From assembly GCF_034702125.1 (NCBI RefSeq), contig NC_085857.1, positions 60,071,814 through 60,135,813 on the forward strand: a stretch of DNA of 64,000 nt, written 5' to 3'. A program made the position numbers and the translations under genes. The notes beneath the pieces were generated by a model that made no database searches, was not told the DNA's origin, and saw nothing but the letters and a program-made list of their open reading frames with translations. The stretch comes from Engraulis encrasicolus. Its lineage: Eukaryota; Chordata; Actinopteri; Clupeiformes; Engraulidae. Positions 12,049 to 27,042 of the stretch are shown in pieces (the first letter of the stretch is position 1; the number at the start of each line of letters is the position of its first letter).

Positions 12049-12153
12049 GTTCTCGTGGTCAGCATGTCAGTTCTCCTCATGGCTCTCCAACTCTGAGTGG
12101 ACATCACAGCAGCAGCAACGAAGAGGTCTGGGTACTACGCAAACCTGGAGGAG
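12049..12153 (+). CDS. caskin1: caskin1 exon: CASK-binding motif (EEVWVLRKP)
   Basis: The exon lies between acceptor gtgtag (12043-12048) and donor gtgaatc (12154). It is 105 nt, phase 1 to phase 1, and joins in frame to the SH3 exon. It encodes a Ser/His-rich segment beginning SRGQHVSSPHGSPTL, then EEVWVLRKP at 12120-12146. In mammalian Caskin1 the equivalent EEIWVLRKP is part of the CASK-interaction domain; the IWVxR-type peptide docks on the CaMK domain of CASK and also occurs in Mint1. Here Ile is replaced by Val. The exon can be skipped without shifting the frame, which would remove the CASK contact. It sits between (GT)56 at 11881-11992 and about 65 AC units at 12164-12294. Decayed copies of its 5' edge lie at 11303 and 11828. 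Confidence 0.88.
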
Positions 12154-12159
12154 GTGAAT

Positions 12160-12830
<671 letters not shown>

Positions 12831-13279
12831 TTTCACTACCAGGGACTGTAGCAATGCACTATCTAGGGTAATCACTGCACTATGGAACTCTCATGACCAC
12901 AGGACATTCTTTTTGTGCTTATCACAAATAAGGAATGTGAGATGCCTGAGCTGGCATTTCAACATTAATGTATACAGGGCCGGTTCTGGCTTATTTGGTG
13001 CCCTAGGTGAGCTAGGTGAACTGGAGAGGGACAGAGTGAGAGAAAGGGGAAGATGGCTGGGCTGAAGAGCTGTCACGCTAATGAATTTCATAATATGCAA
13101 AATATATTAAATACCCTATGCTCTAGCCTATGTCTGAAATACTACATCACTCAGCACGAAAACACGCTGTGTATTTTTGTCTGTGGTTCTGTTACTTGAT
13201 TGTCATTCTGGACTGGAAATAATGTTTTTTAAAGCTATCAACAAGCTAACAAAGTAACTCATTCAAGTGGATGGAAGGA

Positions 13280-16200
13280 CATGGGCGCCGCCAGGGGAGG
13301 AAAGGTGGTACTGATTCTAAAGGCCCAGACCAATGCAGCACGGCCCAAACGGCCCGTGGATGGCTATTAATAAAAAAATATTGATTCTCTTTTTTCCAGA
13401 AATGTCTAATTACAAAGAAATTGTAATTGGATAAACGTATCAAACCCACAACTGCCAATTTCCATAATAATAATATAACGTTTTCATCAGTTCTTTATTA
13501 TATTGTCATGTACCCTTCCCCCTGAGCTCTTGCGAAATGGTGTGGTCCAATCTGGCAACGCGCGAGGCGTTGAATCGGACATCATCCGAAAAATGCTGGC
13601 ACCAGGTGTACAGAACGACTGAGGTCTTAGGCGTGGCCGTGGGCTAACCCATAGAATGTTAGTAATATACAATCTATGTCTTAATCACATGATGGTGAGC
13701 TGCTGGTGACAGAGTAGTGAAGGCAGGTTGGCAAAAACTTTAGGAAAGACGGGAGAAAAAGGAGAGGGCCAGAAGAGGCAGGCAACTGGTCACTCAATTT
13801 TTCTCCAAGAAAGAAGGAAGGCTATGCTCACTCAATGACATTGCGTTTTCAAATGCTATCAAATAGTAAGAATCCATGGATTAGCCTCCAAGAGAGCACG
13901 TTAACACATTTCCTGCCTATTTAAAAACTCCACCTTTATTGTCACCGCGCACAAACGGCAAAAGTGGATAACGTTTTTGATAAACTATGAGCCTCAAACT
14001 GTAATACTTTCCTGACGACCATAACCTACTGCCGAAGCGATTGCATCAGGGCTGACAAATCGCTTGCTTCGTGGGGATTAAGTGAAATCTTAACCACAGA
14101 GTGGTGGGCAAATGTGAAAGCAACCACCCTTTTGGCCACCGTCTTCACTCAGATATTGTTAGGCTAAATTGAATAGCAGAATTCACCTTTGGCTAAGGCC
14201 CGCCCTAAAGTGCTTTTTGACCAATCACAGCGCAGCAAAAGGACGACCTCGGACAAACCTCGGACAGTTTTGACAGCGCTCCATTGAACTCAATGCAGAA
14301 ATCGCATGTTTTCAAGTAGTTAGCGAGATACGGTCGTATTATTATTAAAATATGATTGGAAATTGTGCCTGGGGTATTTATGACAAATGTGCAAGTTTCC
14401 CCGCGATGTAACAGGTGGTAATCACTTTCCTCTTTACCTAAAACCGGACTAATATTACTAGCAGCTGGATAGTCTGCCTTGAAGGGTCTCGGCAGCCTCG
14501 CACTCGACTAGAAAGCACACGGATCAAAAACATACTTTGTGTGCTCCGATCATGACACCATCTCATTCATGTCCCTTTTCAGTAAGGTTGTAAGCACACC
14601 ACGAACCTGTTTCAGAGTAGGATTTTGGATTTCTGACCTAATTAATGAAGAAACACCGCTAGCAAAGTTAACTATCGGTCACGGCAGGAGTGTTTTGACT
14701 AGCAGCTGATGGACGTGACTTTGTTAAGCTACTGAAGATATAAACGCCAAACGTTAATTTTACACATTGCTGTGGTAGCTTTGAAGATGACTACAGCCAT
14801 TAAGTTGTGTGATTTCGTTTTCGTCTAGCAAGTTTGAGTCAGGGCTCAAAAGATATGCGAGCTCAGCTTACCATGGTGCTGGTTACAATGCCTATCGATA
14901 CCCATAGAAGAGCCCATAACAGCTGTGATGCATCGCATGACCGTTCAGAAAATAAATACTTATAATCACAATACTATGAATGCATTTTTTATTTATTATG
15001 AGTGAATAACTGCTGCGATTTGCAGTCACTGCATAAATCACGTTGATATCTCAGCATTGAAAGTTTATCTGTCCGACCTAGCAACTGTAACTAAAGAGGG
15101 CGGGGCTTAGCCAAAGGCGAATTGCATACCTTAATTGTATTTTCAGGTCATATACCGTTTTGGCCCGAATATAAGACGGGGTTGTTATTAAAAAAAAATA
15201 ATGCTTTCAAAAGGGGGGTCATCATATTTTCGCAGACTAGGCCTAGACTAAATAGGTCTAGCGCCAAAAGTTTTATTACTGAATGATTCAACCATTATCC
15301 TGCACAGCAATGCCAGTCATGATGGAGGGCTCAAGATAGGCTTGTTTTGTCCATATCAAATTTGTAGATTGTTTCGTGATGATTGTTGAACGTCTATCAG
15401 CTGTCAATGTCAGCGAGATGCGGACTGACAGCGCGAGGGGTTAACAACAGCGACTCGTTACCCTGCTTTTGTTTGTGTTCGGTTTTGACCCTCTCATCAG
15501 TAAAGTTTTGGTTCTCTCTGGTCACCCGACAGCATCAGTTGAAACTAATGTGCGGGAGAACGCATATTTGACAAACAACCTGTAGCCTACGTTTTGGATG
15601 CTGCCATCATCCATTGAAGTATCATAATCAGTGGTGCTTTTTACAAGCGGTGCCTATTTTACAATTATCCCTCACACAACAAAGCAACAACACGGAGAAG
15701 CCTAATGGCTAGGACAAGAGATTGTTTTGTTCTCATATCACTAAGTTTTACCCTTGGCAGGAAATTAATGCTTATCGGACGTCTAAATTGGACTAATGTC
15801 AGCGTGGTGCTGATAGACAGTGTACCATTTCAAACTCGTCAATCTGGTAACGTTCGGTTTCAGTCCGACAGAAAACTTGGATGCAGAAAATGAACAGCGA
15901 TTTGACGAGACAGCTGCAGGTTAGATATTGCCGGCCCGTCACTAAACCCTTTTGGATGGTCTGCGCATTGCACTGCCTATGGTTACCTGACTGACACCGA
16001 CTACCAATAAGCTCCGTGAGTGTAACCCTATGAAATTGCGTCGCGGACCCAGGCGGCAATAGGTAGGCTACTAACCAAGGAGTAGGCACAAAGAAAGGAA
16101 AAGGAAAATGTTGAGTAAGCTATCTGCGCTATTTTAATTAAGTGATAGTGAAAATGATATTGAACATTTTGTTATTGGAATATGGAAATGTGTGTGTGGG

Positions 16201-16284
16201 GGGGTGGGGGGGGGGGGTTGGTGGGGGGTGTAGGCCCAAAATTATAATCTTTCATAGGGCCCAAAATTCCTAGCGGCGCCCCTG
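13280..16284. mobile_element. hAT-type element, 3.0 kb
   Basis: The left end catgggcgccgccagg and right end cctagcggcgcccctg are inverted repeats. The 8-bp flanks tggaagga (13272-13279) and tggacgga (16285-16292) differ by one base. No transposase frame is recognisable. It carries the inverted copy of the 1020-1845 repeat. Confidence 0.75.
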
Positions 16285-17095
16285 TGGACGGAGATCTAAC
16301 TATGGCAGCTAAAATTACATTGAATTTCACATTGTAATTTAGCACATTTGACCAGTCTTACTTTACATTGCTGATATCAGGTGGGTGTTAATGATTAGTG
16401 AGTACTAACAGCTACTTTACTGTAGTTCTGGAGTTCATTGCTTGGCATATTTTGCTAATGTTAGCATGCTAACTAGTGATTTCTCAGATCAGAAGCAAAG
16501 CTCTTTTTTCCTCAAATTCCAAACAGCAGCCTCATACCCATTAGGCTTTCCATAATCACAAACGGTTGTCGATTAAAGCACATAGTTCCAAAACACCCTC
16601 AGCAACTCTTGCATTATGCAATGACTGGTTTAATGATTGAGTTCCTCTTAAATCCAGCATGAGAACAAAATGACTCTCCACCCAGCAGAGCACTGCTGCT
16701 TTCCCTCTGGTCCTCTTTGCACACTGCCGCCCTCTCAAGTCAAGTCAAGTCAAGTCAAGTTGGTTTTATTGTCAATTTCTTTACATGCACTGGTCATACA
16801 AAGAATTTGAAATTACGTTTCTTGCTTTCCCATGCAGACATAGGCTAATCTAGGTAAGGACATAGACAGTATAGACATAGACAGTACTCATACATGGACA
16901 TAAGACAGTATGGACATAGACAGTGCTCATACAGACATTTAAAGTTCAAGACTGGACAACAGAAGACTTGTAGAGAACATACATTAAGAGGAGGTATTTT
17001 GTTGTGCTTTTTTCTAAAAGTCCTTTATAGCGTTCTGACATAGACCTATTTTAATATTTATTTTTCTTCAAATGCTACTATTACTATCAAGTGCA

Positions 17096-17460
<365 letters not shown>

Positions 17461-17567
17461 CATGTTTTGAGTTAGTGCAGGTTGAAAGTTCAGTCACAGA
17501 TGTAGTAGTGCAGGTGGAATGTTCAGTCGCAGATATGGTGGTGGGGATGAGGGGGGGGGGGTTGTCA

Positions 17568-19108
17568 GTGGCCTGGCTGGCTAGAGGCTGACAGTGGAGG
17601 GAGAGTGGGTTGAGTGTTCAGTGTCTTGATTGCTTGATGCATCGTGCTGCTTGCAAGCCTGGTGGTACGGGAACGGAGGCGCCTGTACCTCTTTCCAGAG
17701 GGCAGGAGGCTGAACAGTTTGTGTGCAGGGTGGCTTGTGTCTTTGATGATCATCAGTGTTTTCGGGGTGAGGCGTGCGGTGTAAATGTCCTGCAGGGAGG
17801 GGAGTGGTACTCCAATGATCTTCTTCGCTGTGTTCACAACACGCTGGAGTGTCTTCCTGTTTTTCTCCGTGTAGCTTCCTCCCCACACTGTGATGCAGCT
17901 GGACACGACGCTCTCTATGGTTCCTCTGTAGAATGTTGTCATGATGGAGGGTGTAGCACTTGCCTTCTTTAGTTTGCGCAAGAAGTAGAGACGCTGATGG
18001 GCCTTCTTCGCCAGTGATGTAGTGTTGGTGGTCCAAGAGAGGTCGTCGCTGATGTGCACTCCAAGGAACTTGGTGCTGCTCACTCTCTCCACAGCATCAC
18101 CGTCGATGGTCAGTGGTGGCAGTTGGTTTTGGACCCTCTGAAAGTCCACAATCTCCTTGGTCTTGTTGACATTCAGCAGGAGGTTGTTGTCTTTGCACCA
18201 TCTGGCCAGCAGGTCTACTTCTTCTCTGTAGTGAGTCTCATCGCCCTTGGTGATGAGGCCCACCAGTGTTGTATCATCCGCAAACTTCACTAGATGGTTA
18301 GTGCTGTGGGTCGTTGTGCAGTCATGTGTCAGCAGCGTGAACAGCAGGGGGCTGAGAGCACAACCTTGCGGAGCCCCCGTGCTCAGGGTCAGGGTGTTTG
18401 AGGTGTTATTCCCTACCCGTACTGCTTGTGGTCTCTGCATCAGGAAGTCCAGCAGGCAGTTGCAGAGGGAGGTGCTGAAACCTAGTTTGTCCAGTTTTCT
18501 GACGAGTTGTTGTGGTATTATGGTATTGAATGCTGAACTGAAGTCAATGAACAGCATTCTCACATATGAGTCTTTATTGTCCAAGTGGGTGAGGGCTGGA
18601 TGGAGGGCAGAGCAAATTGCATCCTCCGTGGATCACTTGGCTCGGTATGCGAACTGGTAGGGGTCCAGGGTGGGGGGTAGGGTGGCTTTGATGTGTGACA
18701 GGACTAGCCGTTCGAAGCACTTCATGATTATGGGCGTCAGTGCTACAGGACGGTAGTCATTGAAGCATGATGGTGATGATTTCTTCGGCACGGGTATGAT
18801 GGTAGCAGCTTTGAAAAGTGATGGGATGACTGCTTGCTCCAGAGAGATGTTGAAGATGTCTGTGAAGACATCCTTCAGCTCTTCTGCACAATCCTTCAAA
18901 CACTCGGCCAGGTATGTTGTCTGGGCCAGCTGCTTTGCGTGGGTTGATGGTGGCCAGTGTCCTTTTCACACTGGCAGAGGACAGGTACAGGGGTTGATCA
19001 TGGGGGGGAGGGGGAGTTTTATGTGGATGAGTGTCATTTTTTGCTTCAAAACAGGCAAAGAAACTGTTCAGGTCGTTTAGCAGAGAGGTGTTGTTGTCAC
19101 AGGTGTGT
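17568..19108 (-). pseudogene. LINE reverse transcriptase, broken
   Basis: The longest open part (17565-18584) encodes 339 residues with RT motif A ([12 protein letters not shown]), motif B ([15 protein letters not shown]) and motif C ([10 protein letters not shown], catalytic ADD). The C-terminal part includes [13 protein letters not shown]. Upstream, the same frame continues through one TGA at 18633-18635 (after QFAYRAK) to about 18899, with [17 protein letters not shown]. Further 5' the frame shifts and gives [14 protein letters not shown]. The TGA stands where an arginine codon would be expected, consistent with CpG decay. The endonuclease domain is absent. This is an intronic parasite antisense to caskin1. 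Confidence 0.9.
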
Positions 19109-20486
19109 TGTCACAGCTTTGTGGTGCAGGCTTATAGTCTGTTTATTGGTTCACAGACTTGTCTTCTACCCAGAGACAGTTGAAAGTAGTATTACTATTA
19201 TTGGCTGACAGGCGTTTGGATGCTGCCGTGAGGAGCCCTTTCGCCATGCTTTGTTGATTTTTGCGCAAAATTACGCATCGGAGGGTGTCATTATGGCGCT
19301 CTTTCCTCACATGGCGCCCTTGGCCCTTGGCGACGGCCGAGCCCGTCTGTGCTTAAAACCGGCCCTGTATATTAGTGCCGTCAACAGTAATCGATGTGGC
19401 AATGGATCGCGATGCAGGGCATGGACGATTCAGCATCGATTCGGCCACAAGCCAGATCGATTGGGTGTAGCCTATTTAAAATGATAATAAAAAAAAAAAC
19501 ACGAAATAAAACAAACAAATAAAAAAAAACACCAACACTTCCCAAGTATGTTCAACTGCAGAATGCAGAATGGGGTAGGTCTGGAGGTCTGAGTACCCAC
19601 GCCTCCCATTTTGCCTCTCGCCCCTCCCTGTCGTTTCTTTCAATTTCAGTTGCACGTGCATCACTGCATCCAAAGGGTTGGTGCTGCCCACTCTCTCTCT
19701 CTTTCTTTCTCCACATGAATTTCACCTACCTCTAACCTATTCCATGTCTCGTTCTCCGTTCTCCCAATAATCAACGTCTTTGAAAGCGTGACGTTAAATC
19801 GGCAATGCGCGTCATAAACGTTTGAAACAAATAGGCTATGGGGACAGCACCGCTCGTGCTTATAAATCGACGTGGATAAATGACCACGTTCATAGACCGT
19901 GCCCTATATCTGCATGACATGAACCTATGATCGATAATGCAAAAAAGCTTTTGGGATCTTTGTCTTGGAGCACTTTTGTGTCCCCACCAATGTCAAAATC
20001 AAAGTTTCGCCCTTGGCGCCCATGCTTTTCAATGATGGGTAGGCCTATATTTAATTTTCCCCGTTGTGGATGAATAGGCCTATCGTGTGGGATAACTTGG
20101 TTTAATTTTTTTTCGAGTGGATCACACATGGAATAATTTGCGGGCGTTTTACTGCCATCTGGTTAGTTTTCTTGTAGCACCCATCTTAGGTCGATAAACT
20201 GGCACCAAATATCTGGTTTGCAAACTAAGATAGGCCACCGACCTCCAGAAGAGGCACTTAATAATAATACAAAGTAGACCGATGCGCTTACAAAATATCT
20301 ATATATTGTACTTAATTTCCCTCAGGATTAATAAATGATAGCCTACTATACAAAACAAGTCATACTATTCATCACACGGTTCACTCAAAGCTCCCCTTCT
20401 ACAAAAGGGAGGTAAGCTGTCATTTAATTTGTTTTAGCTTTCAGGCAAAGTTAACTGAACAGCCATGCAGAATAGTGTGGTGTCTG

Positions 20487-22320
20487 CAGGCCTGTTGCGT
20501 TAAGGTACGCAATGTAGGCAGTTGCCTAGGGCCCCCGAGTAGGTGGGGCCCCCAAGGACGGCAGGTTATGGACCCAACAGCAACGACGATTTGAAATAGC
20601 TTTATAATAAGGCAATGTCATCTTTATGAAGGGCTCTGCTGCGAGGGAAGCAACAGCGCCTCCCTAATGCCCCCTGCTCGAGGGGGCCCCCCTTCCAATA
20701 GGTTTGCATCAGCGACAGCGACGTGAAAATGTCAATTGCCAAAAGGTGCAACGACAAATGTAGTCAAAGTACCCCTATCTTGAGGGGGCCCCCCCTTCCA
20801 ATTTGTTCAACCGTCAAATTCAGCGCAAATACAAACTTAAGATGAAGCTACATAATCTCTCACTGGATGTTACGCAGACGCCAGTTTATATTACATTTTT
20901 GGCTCAAGACAGTTGCTTTTAAAATAAAAGTTAATGTTGAAGGCGACATATTAGGCTACTCTCTGTACTGCAACCAAACTGCCCCAGGCCAGTTGACATC
21001 GCACAGACAGCGAGATGCTTCATTTAGGCGACAGTGTTATGTTTTCAAAAACATCCGTGAAGGATTATCCATGTGCTGTAACACGCACTGGGCAAACGTC
21101 GATTGTTCCTTTCGCTTCATTTTTCCGACACGGAACTGTTTTGAATGTGGACAAACGCAAGAAGAAACGAATGAACAATGTGCATATGCATGCATATGAC
21201 CAATATTTCGGATAACACGAGTCACACAAGTGCGCTGGGATAGCTAGCCTATATTGTAGCCCACGTTCTTGCTATTATATGGATTACACTTTGGAATTTG
21301 AGACTATGATTCTGGAAACTTGTGGATTACAGTGAGAGGTTGGGATACATTCTGCGGTCAAGACAACTCAAGGTAAGGGCACCGGGGTATTGGTCCCCTA
21401 TAATTGACACAGCTGTCAACCACGGAGTAACGTAGGTGGTTGTTCAGTGATCCTGGGTCGCTACAGAGTAACCTATTTGTGTGCTGCGGTATTACTAACA
21501 ACTTTGGATTGTATTTTCAAATGCGTGGTGGATGCAATACGAAAAAAAATCTCGTCGGGGAGACCCCCCTGGCTTGGTTAGAATTCTTGCTACCAATATC
21601 ACATCCCCCCAAACCCCCCACTGTGCCTGCTCATTCGTTTTTCAGCCTTGAGTTTCTGGACTATGCCTATTGTTTTATGAGTCAATAGTTGGTTTTGCAC
21701 AAATGGAGCACCCTTGGTTAGATTTTAAAAGTGGTTGGAAAGATTAGACTTTTCTTTATTTGTGATTGGCAATACAGATCATGATTTTCGTGGTAGGGTC
21801 AAAAAATCTGATTGGGCCATATAGGCATACTCTCATGTGAGACAGGCCAGGTTAAACTGAACATTCAATTAGCCTACTTCATGAGCGGAGCCTACTGAAT
21901 GGAATGGGCTATATTTGCCCAGGTCTTTCTTCATAAAGTTTCATAAATTGAACTGTAGGGACTAGTTATCATACTAGATTGCATTTCCTCACAGGAAATG
22001 CTGGTGTATGCTTGCTCTTTATACATTCATTGCCCTTCATGCATGTGTTGCCCTGCCACAACACTGTCTATAAGGTGACTTCTTGTTTGTTCCATTAGAT
22101 TTCTATGGTTTCTGTGACATTGTGTTGTAATGGTAGGCTATGTGACAATGACTGAAGTGCCATCCAAAAATTGTCTGGCCCCTCCGAAACCCGAAACAGA
22201 AGTTCTGGCGCCGTGGCTACCCTGTCAGGTGCCCCCCCCCCCCCCCCCCGCTTACAAAAAAAACCTAGGGCCCCGACAACCCCTTTGCCTAGGGCCCTCA
22301 AAATCCTAGAAACGGGCCTG
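20487..22320. mobile_element. hAT-type element with perfect 8-bp target duplication
   Basis: The left end caggcctgttgcg and right end aaacgggcctg are inverted. Subterminal gcctagggccc occurs at both ends. Flanks ggtgtctg at 20479-20486 and 22321-22328 are identical. No transposase is recognised. Confidence 0.85.
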
Positions 22321-24289
22321 GGTGTCTGCCTACTTTAACAGCAGTTTGTTAATGCAGGAAAATCACCATCAAGTTTGGGATTTCCATCCATCGTTCTGTC
22401 AGAATGTGTAGCCATTTGATTGTTGATTGTAAGTAAATGACAGGGATGCCTGCGTGTCCATCCTAGCTTTGTAAGTAGAGCAGTGTCCATCTCTCTCGCG
22501 CTAGAAATAATTTGCTGCAGCGAGCCCCAAACCCAGCTTTGCCACCTTTTGTCAAAGTTACTGTTTTAAATTTGGCAAAAAACAAACATTTATGACGCGA
22601 CTGAAGTGTTATTATTATCATGGAAAGGCAGAGGGACCGTAGCCTACTTCAGGACTAAAGCACATAGCTGAGTTGGTGGAAGGTTTTATAAGCATATGGA
22701 AAACGTCTTGAAATATTAAACGGGTTCCTCGATCTTAGGTTGCAATTAAAATGCTTGGCGCTAGATACCTGAACTAAGTATACAGTACTACTGAAATAAG
22801 AACTTTCCCAATAATCAATCAGCCAGCCAAAGGGGCAATCTGTCAGTCAGAAGATTCTTTGCAGACTCCGCCTGATTTAAAGTGACAGTGCACACTTTCA
22901 CTCCATGTAATAGAACAGCATAGGCCTAAGCATGCATTTTTATTCTTTTGGCTTTGTTACTTATTATTAGGCATAAAATGTGCTAATAAATGCATGCTAA
23001 ACCCATGATATAATAGGAAAGTTAAAATTAAACTTTTGATTTTTTAAAAACAAATTATTGTTCACATCATTGGGCTGATATGAATTATTGAATTCTTAAT
23101 AGGCTTCTGATGTGGTGTTTTCTTTACAAAGTCTTACACCTTTGTAGCTTGATGATGCAGTGATGGTGGTCAGAACTAAAGCTTTTTCCCCCAGTACTGA
23201 CATTCAAACAGCATGCTGTTGCCAACTGACAGGAGAGAATGATAAAAAGTAGGCTACATAAATGCATCAGGTGTGATACTGGTCTAACTGTTAACCTATT
23301 TTTAGCAACCTAATACAGTGAAGAAGGAAAGAGGGTACCTTGCTGTTTTTCTCATAACTAGCCTGATACATTGATTTATGTATGATATTAATTATAGGCA
23401 ATAACTTCATAGAATACATGTATTTGCCTGATGGGGCGATGTAAAAAAAAAAGCTATTTTGACCGCGAGTGAAGGGCTCCACCACCTCCCGAAAGCCAAT
23501 TTAAACACTGTGTCTAGTTGTCTATCGGTCGCGATGTGAAGGCATGCGGCAGTCAAATATTTGTTTGCATGGATCTACTTTGATTATATCAAACAAGCTT
23601 CGTTGAAATAAGACAACTTAAGGTAAAACAATAATGGGTTAAGCGCTAAGGTAGGCTTTGAGGGTTTTTTTGTATTATGGGTTGTTCCCCCATGAATCCT
23701 TTTTGACGCATTGGTGCAGCAACCAACTTTGGCAAATCGCATTGAACTAACAAGCTTGTGAAATGCTCTTATGTGGTGGTTAGCCCTGCGCAGTGGCTAT
23801 TCATACATATTCTGGGCCAGTGTGTAGGCTTTGTCGCCTACAGTAGGTTGCCGATTTCAGGAAATAGTCAAGTAAGTTAGTTGACAACTGTTCAGTCCCT
23901 CCCTCCCAACCCCTAAACATTTAACCTAGCTGCTACCGAAAAATTGCCCCTTTCATGGCATGCAGCATCTAAAGTTTGACCATCCTTCATCACATTAATT
24001 GAATAGCCAATAAGCACGCAGTGATGCCCAGCCGTTTCTACATCTCCCCAAGTTTCACCATTGGCAAAGCGGAACAATCTAGCCTACCGACGAGAAAACT
24101 GGCAGTTTAAAAATGAATGTGTTTCGGAGACAGTTGGTCGAGACAGTTCTCTTGGATCACTTTTTTACATTTTATTATCTTAAAGCCTTATTCCAAATGC
24201 TACAAACGAATCTCTGTTGTCAAAGTCCTACACAGATTATTCCATTATGACCATGTGAAAAACAAGTTGTCTTGACAGTTTTGAAAATG

Positions 24290-24880
24290 TATAAAAATAC
24301 AAAAACAAAGAAATCATATTTGCAAAAGTATTCACAGCCTTAATACTTTGTAGAATCACCTTTGGCAGAAATTACATTCATTTTTTCATTTCGAAATGAA
24401 AAGGGATTTGAAGGGAGGTCATCGGTGTGTGTTTCAACCTTTCAGTACATTGGAATTGTACATTTTGAGTCTGCACCTGGCTAAAATAGATGGGTGTGAG
24501 TTTTGAATGAAATCCTATGGAGAGTATCATGATCTGCTTCTGTAGTCACAGTGCATGTCGACATGCATGCTTCTTTAGGTGTAATTCAGATTTCCAATGT
24601 TGACGGCATCCATACATCACCAAACCATGTCAGTCCCACAGCCATGCTTGACTAGCCAGATGATGCACTTTTTGTGTAAAACTCACTTGTTTACCACCAC
24701 ACATGCTTGACACCATCTAAAGCAAATTTGTTTATCTTGGTCTCAAGAGAGATGAACAGAACAAGGATATGGATCACTGGAACCATGTTGTGTGGTCTGA
24801 TGAGACCAAGATAAACAAATTTTGCTTTAAATAATGCACACCTAGGTGGTGATGCACCGTTACATCTTGGTGTGCATTAT
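24290..24880. mobile_element. Decayed Tc1/mariner-type remnant
   Basis: Bases near 24775-24825 encode the Tc1-type phrase WNHVVWSDETKI (second catalytic Asp region). The complementary phrase lies at 24697-24755 as an inverted piece. The segment atactttgtagaatcacctt near 24342 resembles the end of a common fish Tc1-like element. It is scrambled and inactive. Confidence 0.6.
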
Positions 24881-25140
24881 TTTTTCCTGTAATATGCACA
24901 CCGTGAAGTAAATTACCCCCCTTATACCACGGTTGCCTCATTGTCTGAAATTTATTTAGGGGATTATTTGAATGCTTTAATGGCTAACACAAAGCTTTGG
25001 TGTAGAACTACTTCCTTCTGCCACAAGCTGTTTCTTTTTCATTGCATTTGGTTGTCAAGTCAGTCGGCCCAATGTTCTAAGGGTATCAACAGATAAAAAA
25101 AAATACCCTGTACATCTTGTTGGAAATTCTAAATGCTTAA

Positions 25141-25933
25141 AGTGGTGGTTCGCTAATTCTGGGGTGAATTAGATATGTTCTCATCACAATTTTGACATTT
25201 GGTGCTGGACGGAGCATTTGGGTATCCAAGACTGCAGCCCCCCCACCTTTACATTGACTCCAATGGAGCACTCAAGCACAATCCTAAAACAGCATTAAAC
25301 TTTCGTTTGCAGAGACATGAAACTCACCGAGTGGTCAGAGGTGGACAGCAATATGTTGGCTTTGCTTCCAGAGAAGATATAATTATTATTGTCCGTCTTC
25401 ATTGATTGAATTGGTTTGACTAGTATTACTCTGCGTGACTGGAAACGGGGGTCTGTTTGTTTATGTTACTCTCTATGGTTTGTATGCAAGCTGTAGTTTA
25501 GCCAGTACCAGCTTCTGAGTGCTAGGGGCAACTGTTCTACCTCGCTCCTTGATGTCTACACAAACAACACACTATCGCTACCTACTAGCTGGATGTCTAC
25601 TGCTATTCACCGGCGTCTGGAAAAAAAATAGGTCCATCAAATGCTAAACAACGGTATGAAGGCATATTTAGCTGCCATTTTCGGATCAATTTATTGTCGT
25701 TTACCACTGACCTCGCGGTGAGTTCCATGTCTTTTCGAACGAAACTTTAATGCCATTTTATGATCGATTGCTTGAGTGCTCCATTGGAGTCAATGTAAAG
25801 GTGGGGGGGCTGCAGTGTTTGATACCCAACTTCTCTGTTCAGCACCAAATGTCAAAATTGTGATGAGAACATATCTAATTCACCCCAGAAGTCACAAAAA
25901 CAGGGATTAATGTCTAAAATAGCGAACCACCAC
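25141..25933. mobile_element. TTAA-flanked TIR element, 0.8 kb
   Basis: TTAA at 25137-25140 and 25934-25937 borders inverted ends agtggtggttcgct and agcgaaccaccac. A second inverted block inside (about 25155-25275 against 25770-25895, ccattggagtcaatgtaaag) makes most of it a hairpin. TTAA targets point to piggyBac or Kolobok. Confidence 0.8.
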
Positions 25934-26170
25934 TTAAGCATCCGCCTTCACTTTATCAAAACAGGCACCATGTCAATCTGAAACTCCCTTTGATTTATTT
26001 TCCATTTCTTTCCCTCAGTTATTGATCCGAAAATATCTCTTGCTATTAATATAAATTAGGCTACTCTCTCAACTGATACACGATACACCACAAGAACACA
26101 CATAAACGCCCAAAAACGGGCAAATTATTAATTTTTTAAATTGTGCCTTATTATTATTTTGCGCAGGGAA

Positions 26171-26224
26171 TCTCTCTCTCTCTCTCGCTCTCTCTCTCTC
26201 TCTATTTCTCTCTCTCTCTCTCTA
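26171..26224. repeat. (TC)n tract
   Basis: CT-rich simple repeat with gctc and ttc interruptions. Confidence 0.9.
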
Positions 26225-26979
26225 GCTCAAAGTTGACCAAGTGATGGTCAGCAGGGAGAATAGACATGTTTCAAATTTGATTTGGCCGTTACACTTCGAA
26301 TTGCACCAGATTCTGCTGATGATCCATGGCTGGTTTTTCCAGACACATGTCTATTCAGCGTGTAATGCTTTGCAACTTTTTTTTGGTTTGTAACTGGTGA
26401 ACGTGCCTTGGCACATTGATACACTAGAGTTATGCGGTCAGAAAAGTGACCTTATAGTGGTACTGCTTCATAGGTGTGCGTCCATAGACAGTTAATCAAC
26501 ACACCATTTAGTGTATCACAATGGGAGATTCCAAACTGCTGTGGTATAATATAGTATAATACATATTAGGAGTGGGCATAGATTATTTTTTTTAATCTAG
26601 ATTAATCTCACTGTAATTATGAAATTAATCTAGATCAATCTATATCAAAATGGCTCATTCAAAATAGGCACGCTAGCGAAATAATGACAACAAAAAACCT
26701 TGGGGGTTTCTTAAGACAGATGCTGTATTAGACCACAGCTCGTCTCTTTTTTTCCAAAATGCATCTCATCTTCAAAAAAATGATGTTGATACTTGGTGAT
26801 GAAAAAAATCACTTCAATATTTGTAAAGTGTGTCGAATATGTTAGGAAGTATTTACAGTCATAAGATAGGCTACTTAAATTTAAAGTTGTAAAGTTGTAG
26901 AGGCAAATAGGCCCTACAGATAAATTTATCAAACATTTAGGCTATTTAAACAAAATGACCTCAAAAATTCAGCATTTCT

Positions 26980-26984
<5 letters not shown>

Positions 26985-27040
<56 letters not shown>
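26985..27040. repeat. (GA)n microsatellite
   Basis: About 27 uninterrupted GA units. Confidence 0.95.
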
Positions 27041-27042
<2 letters not shown>

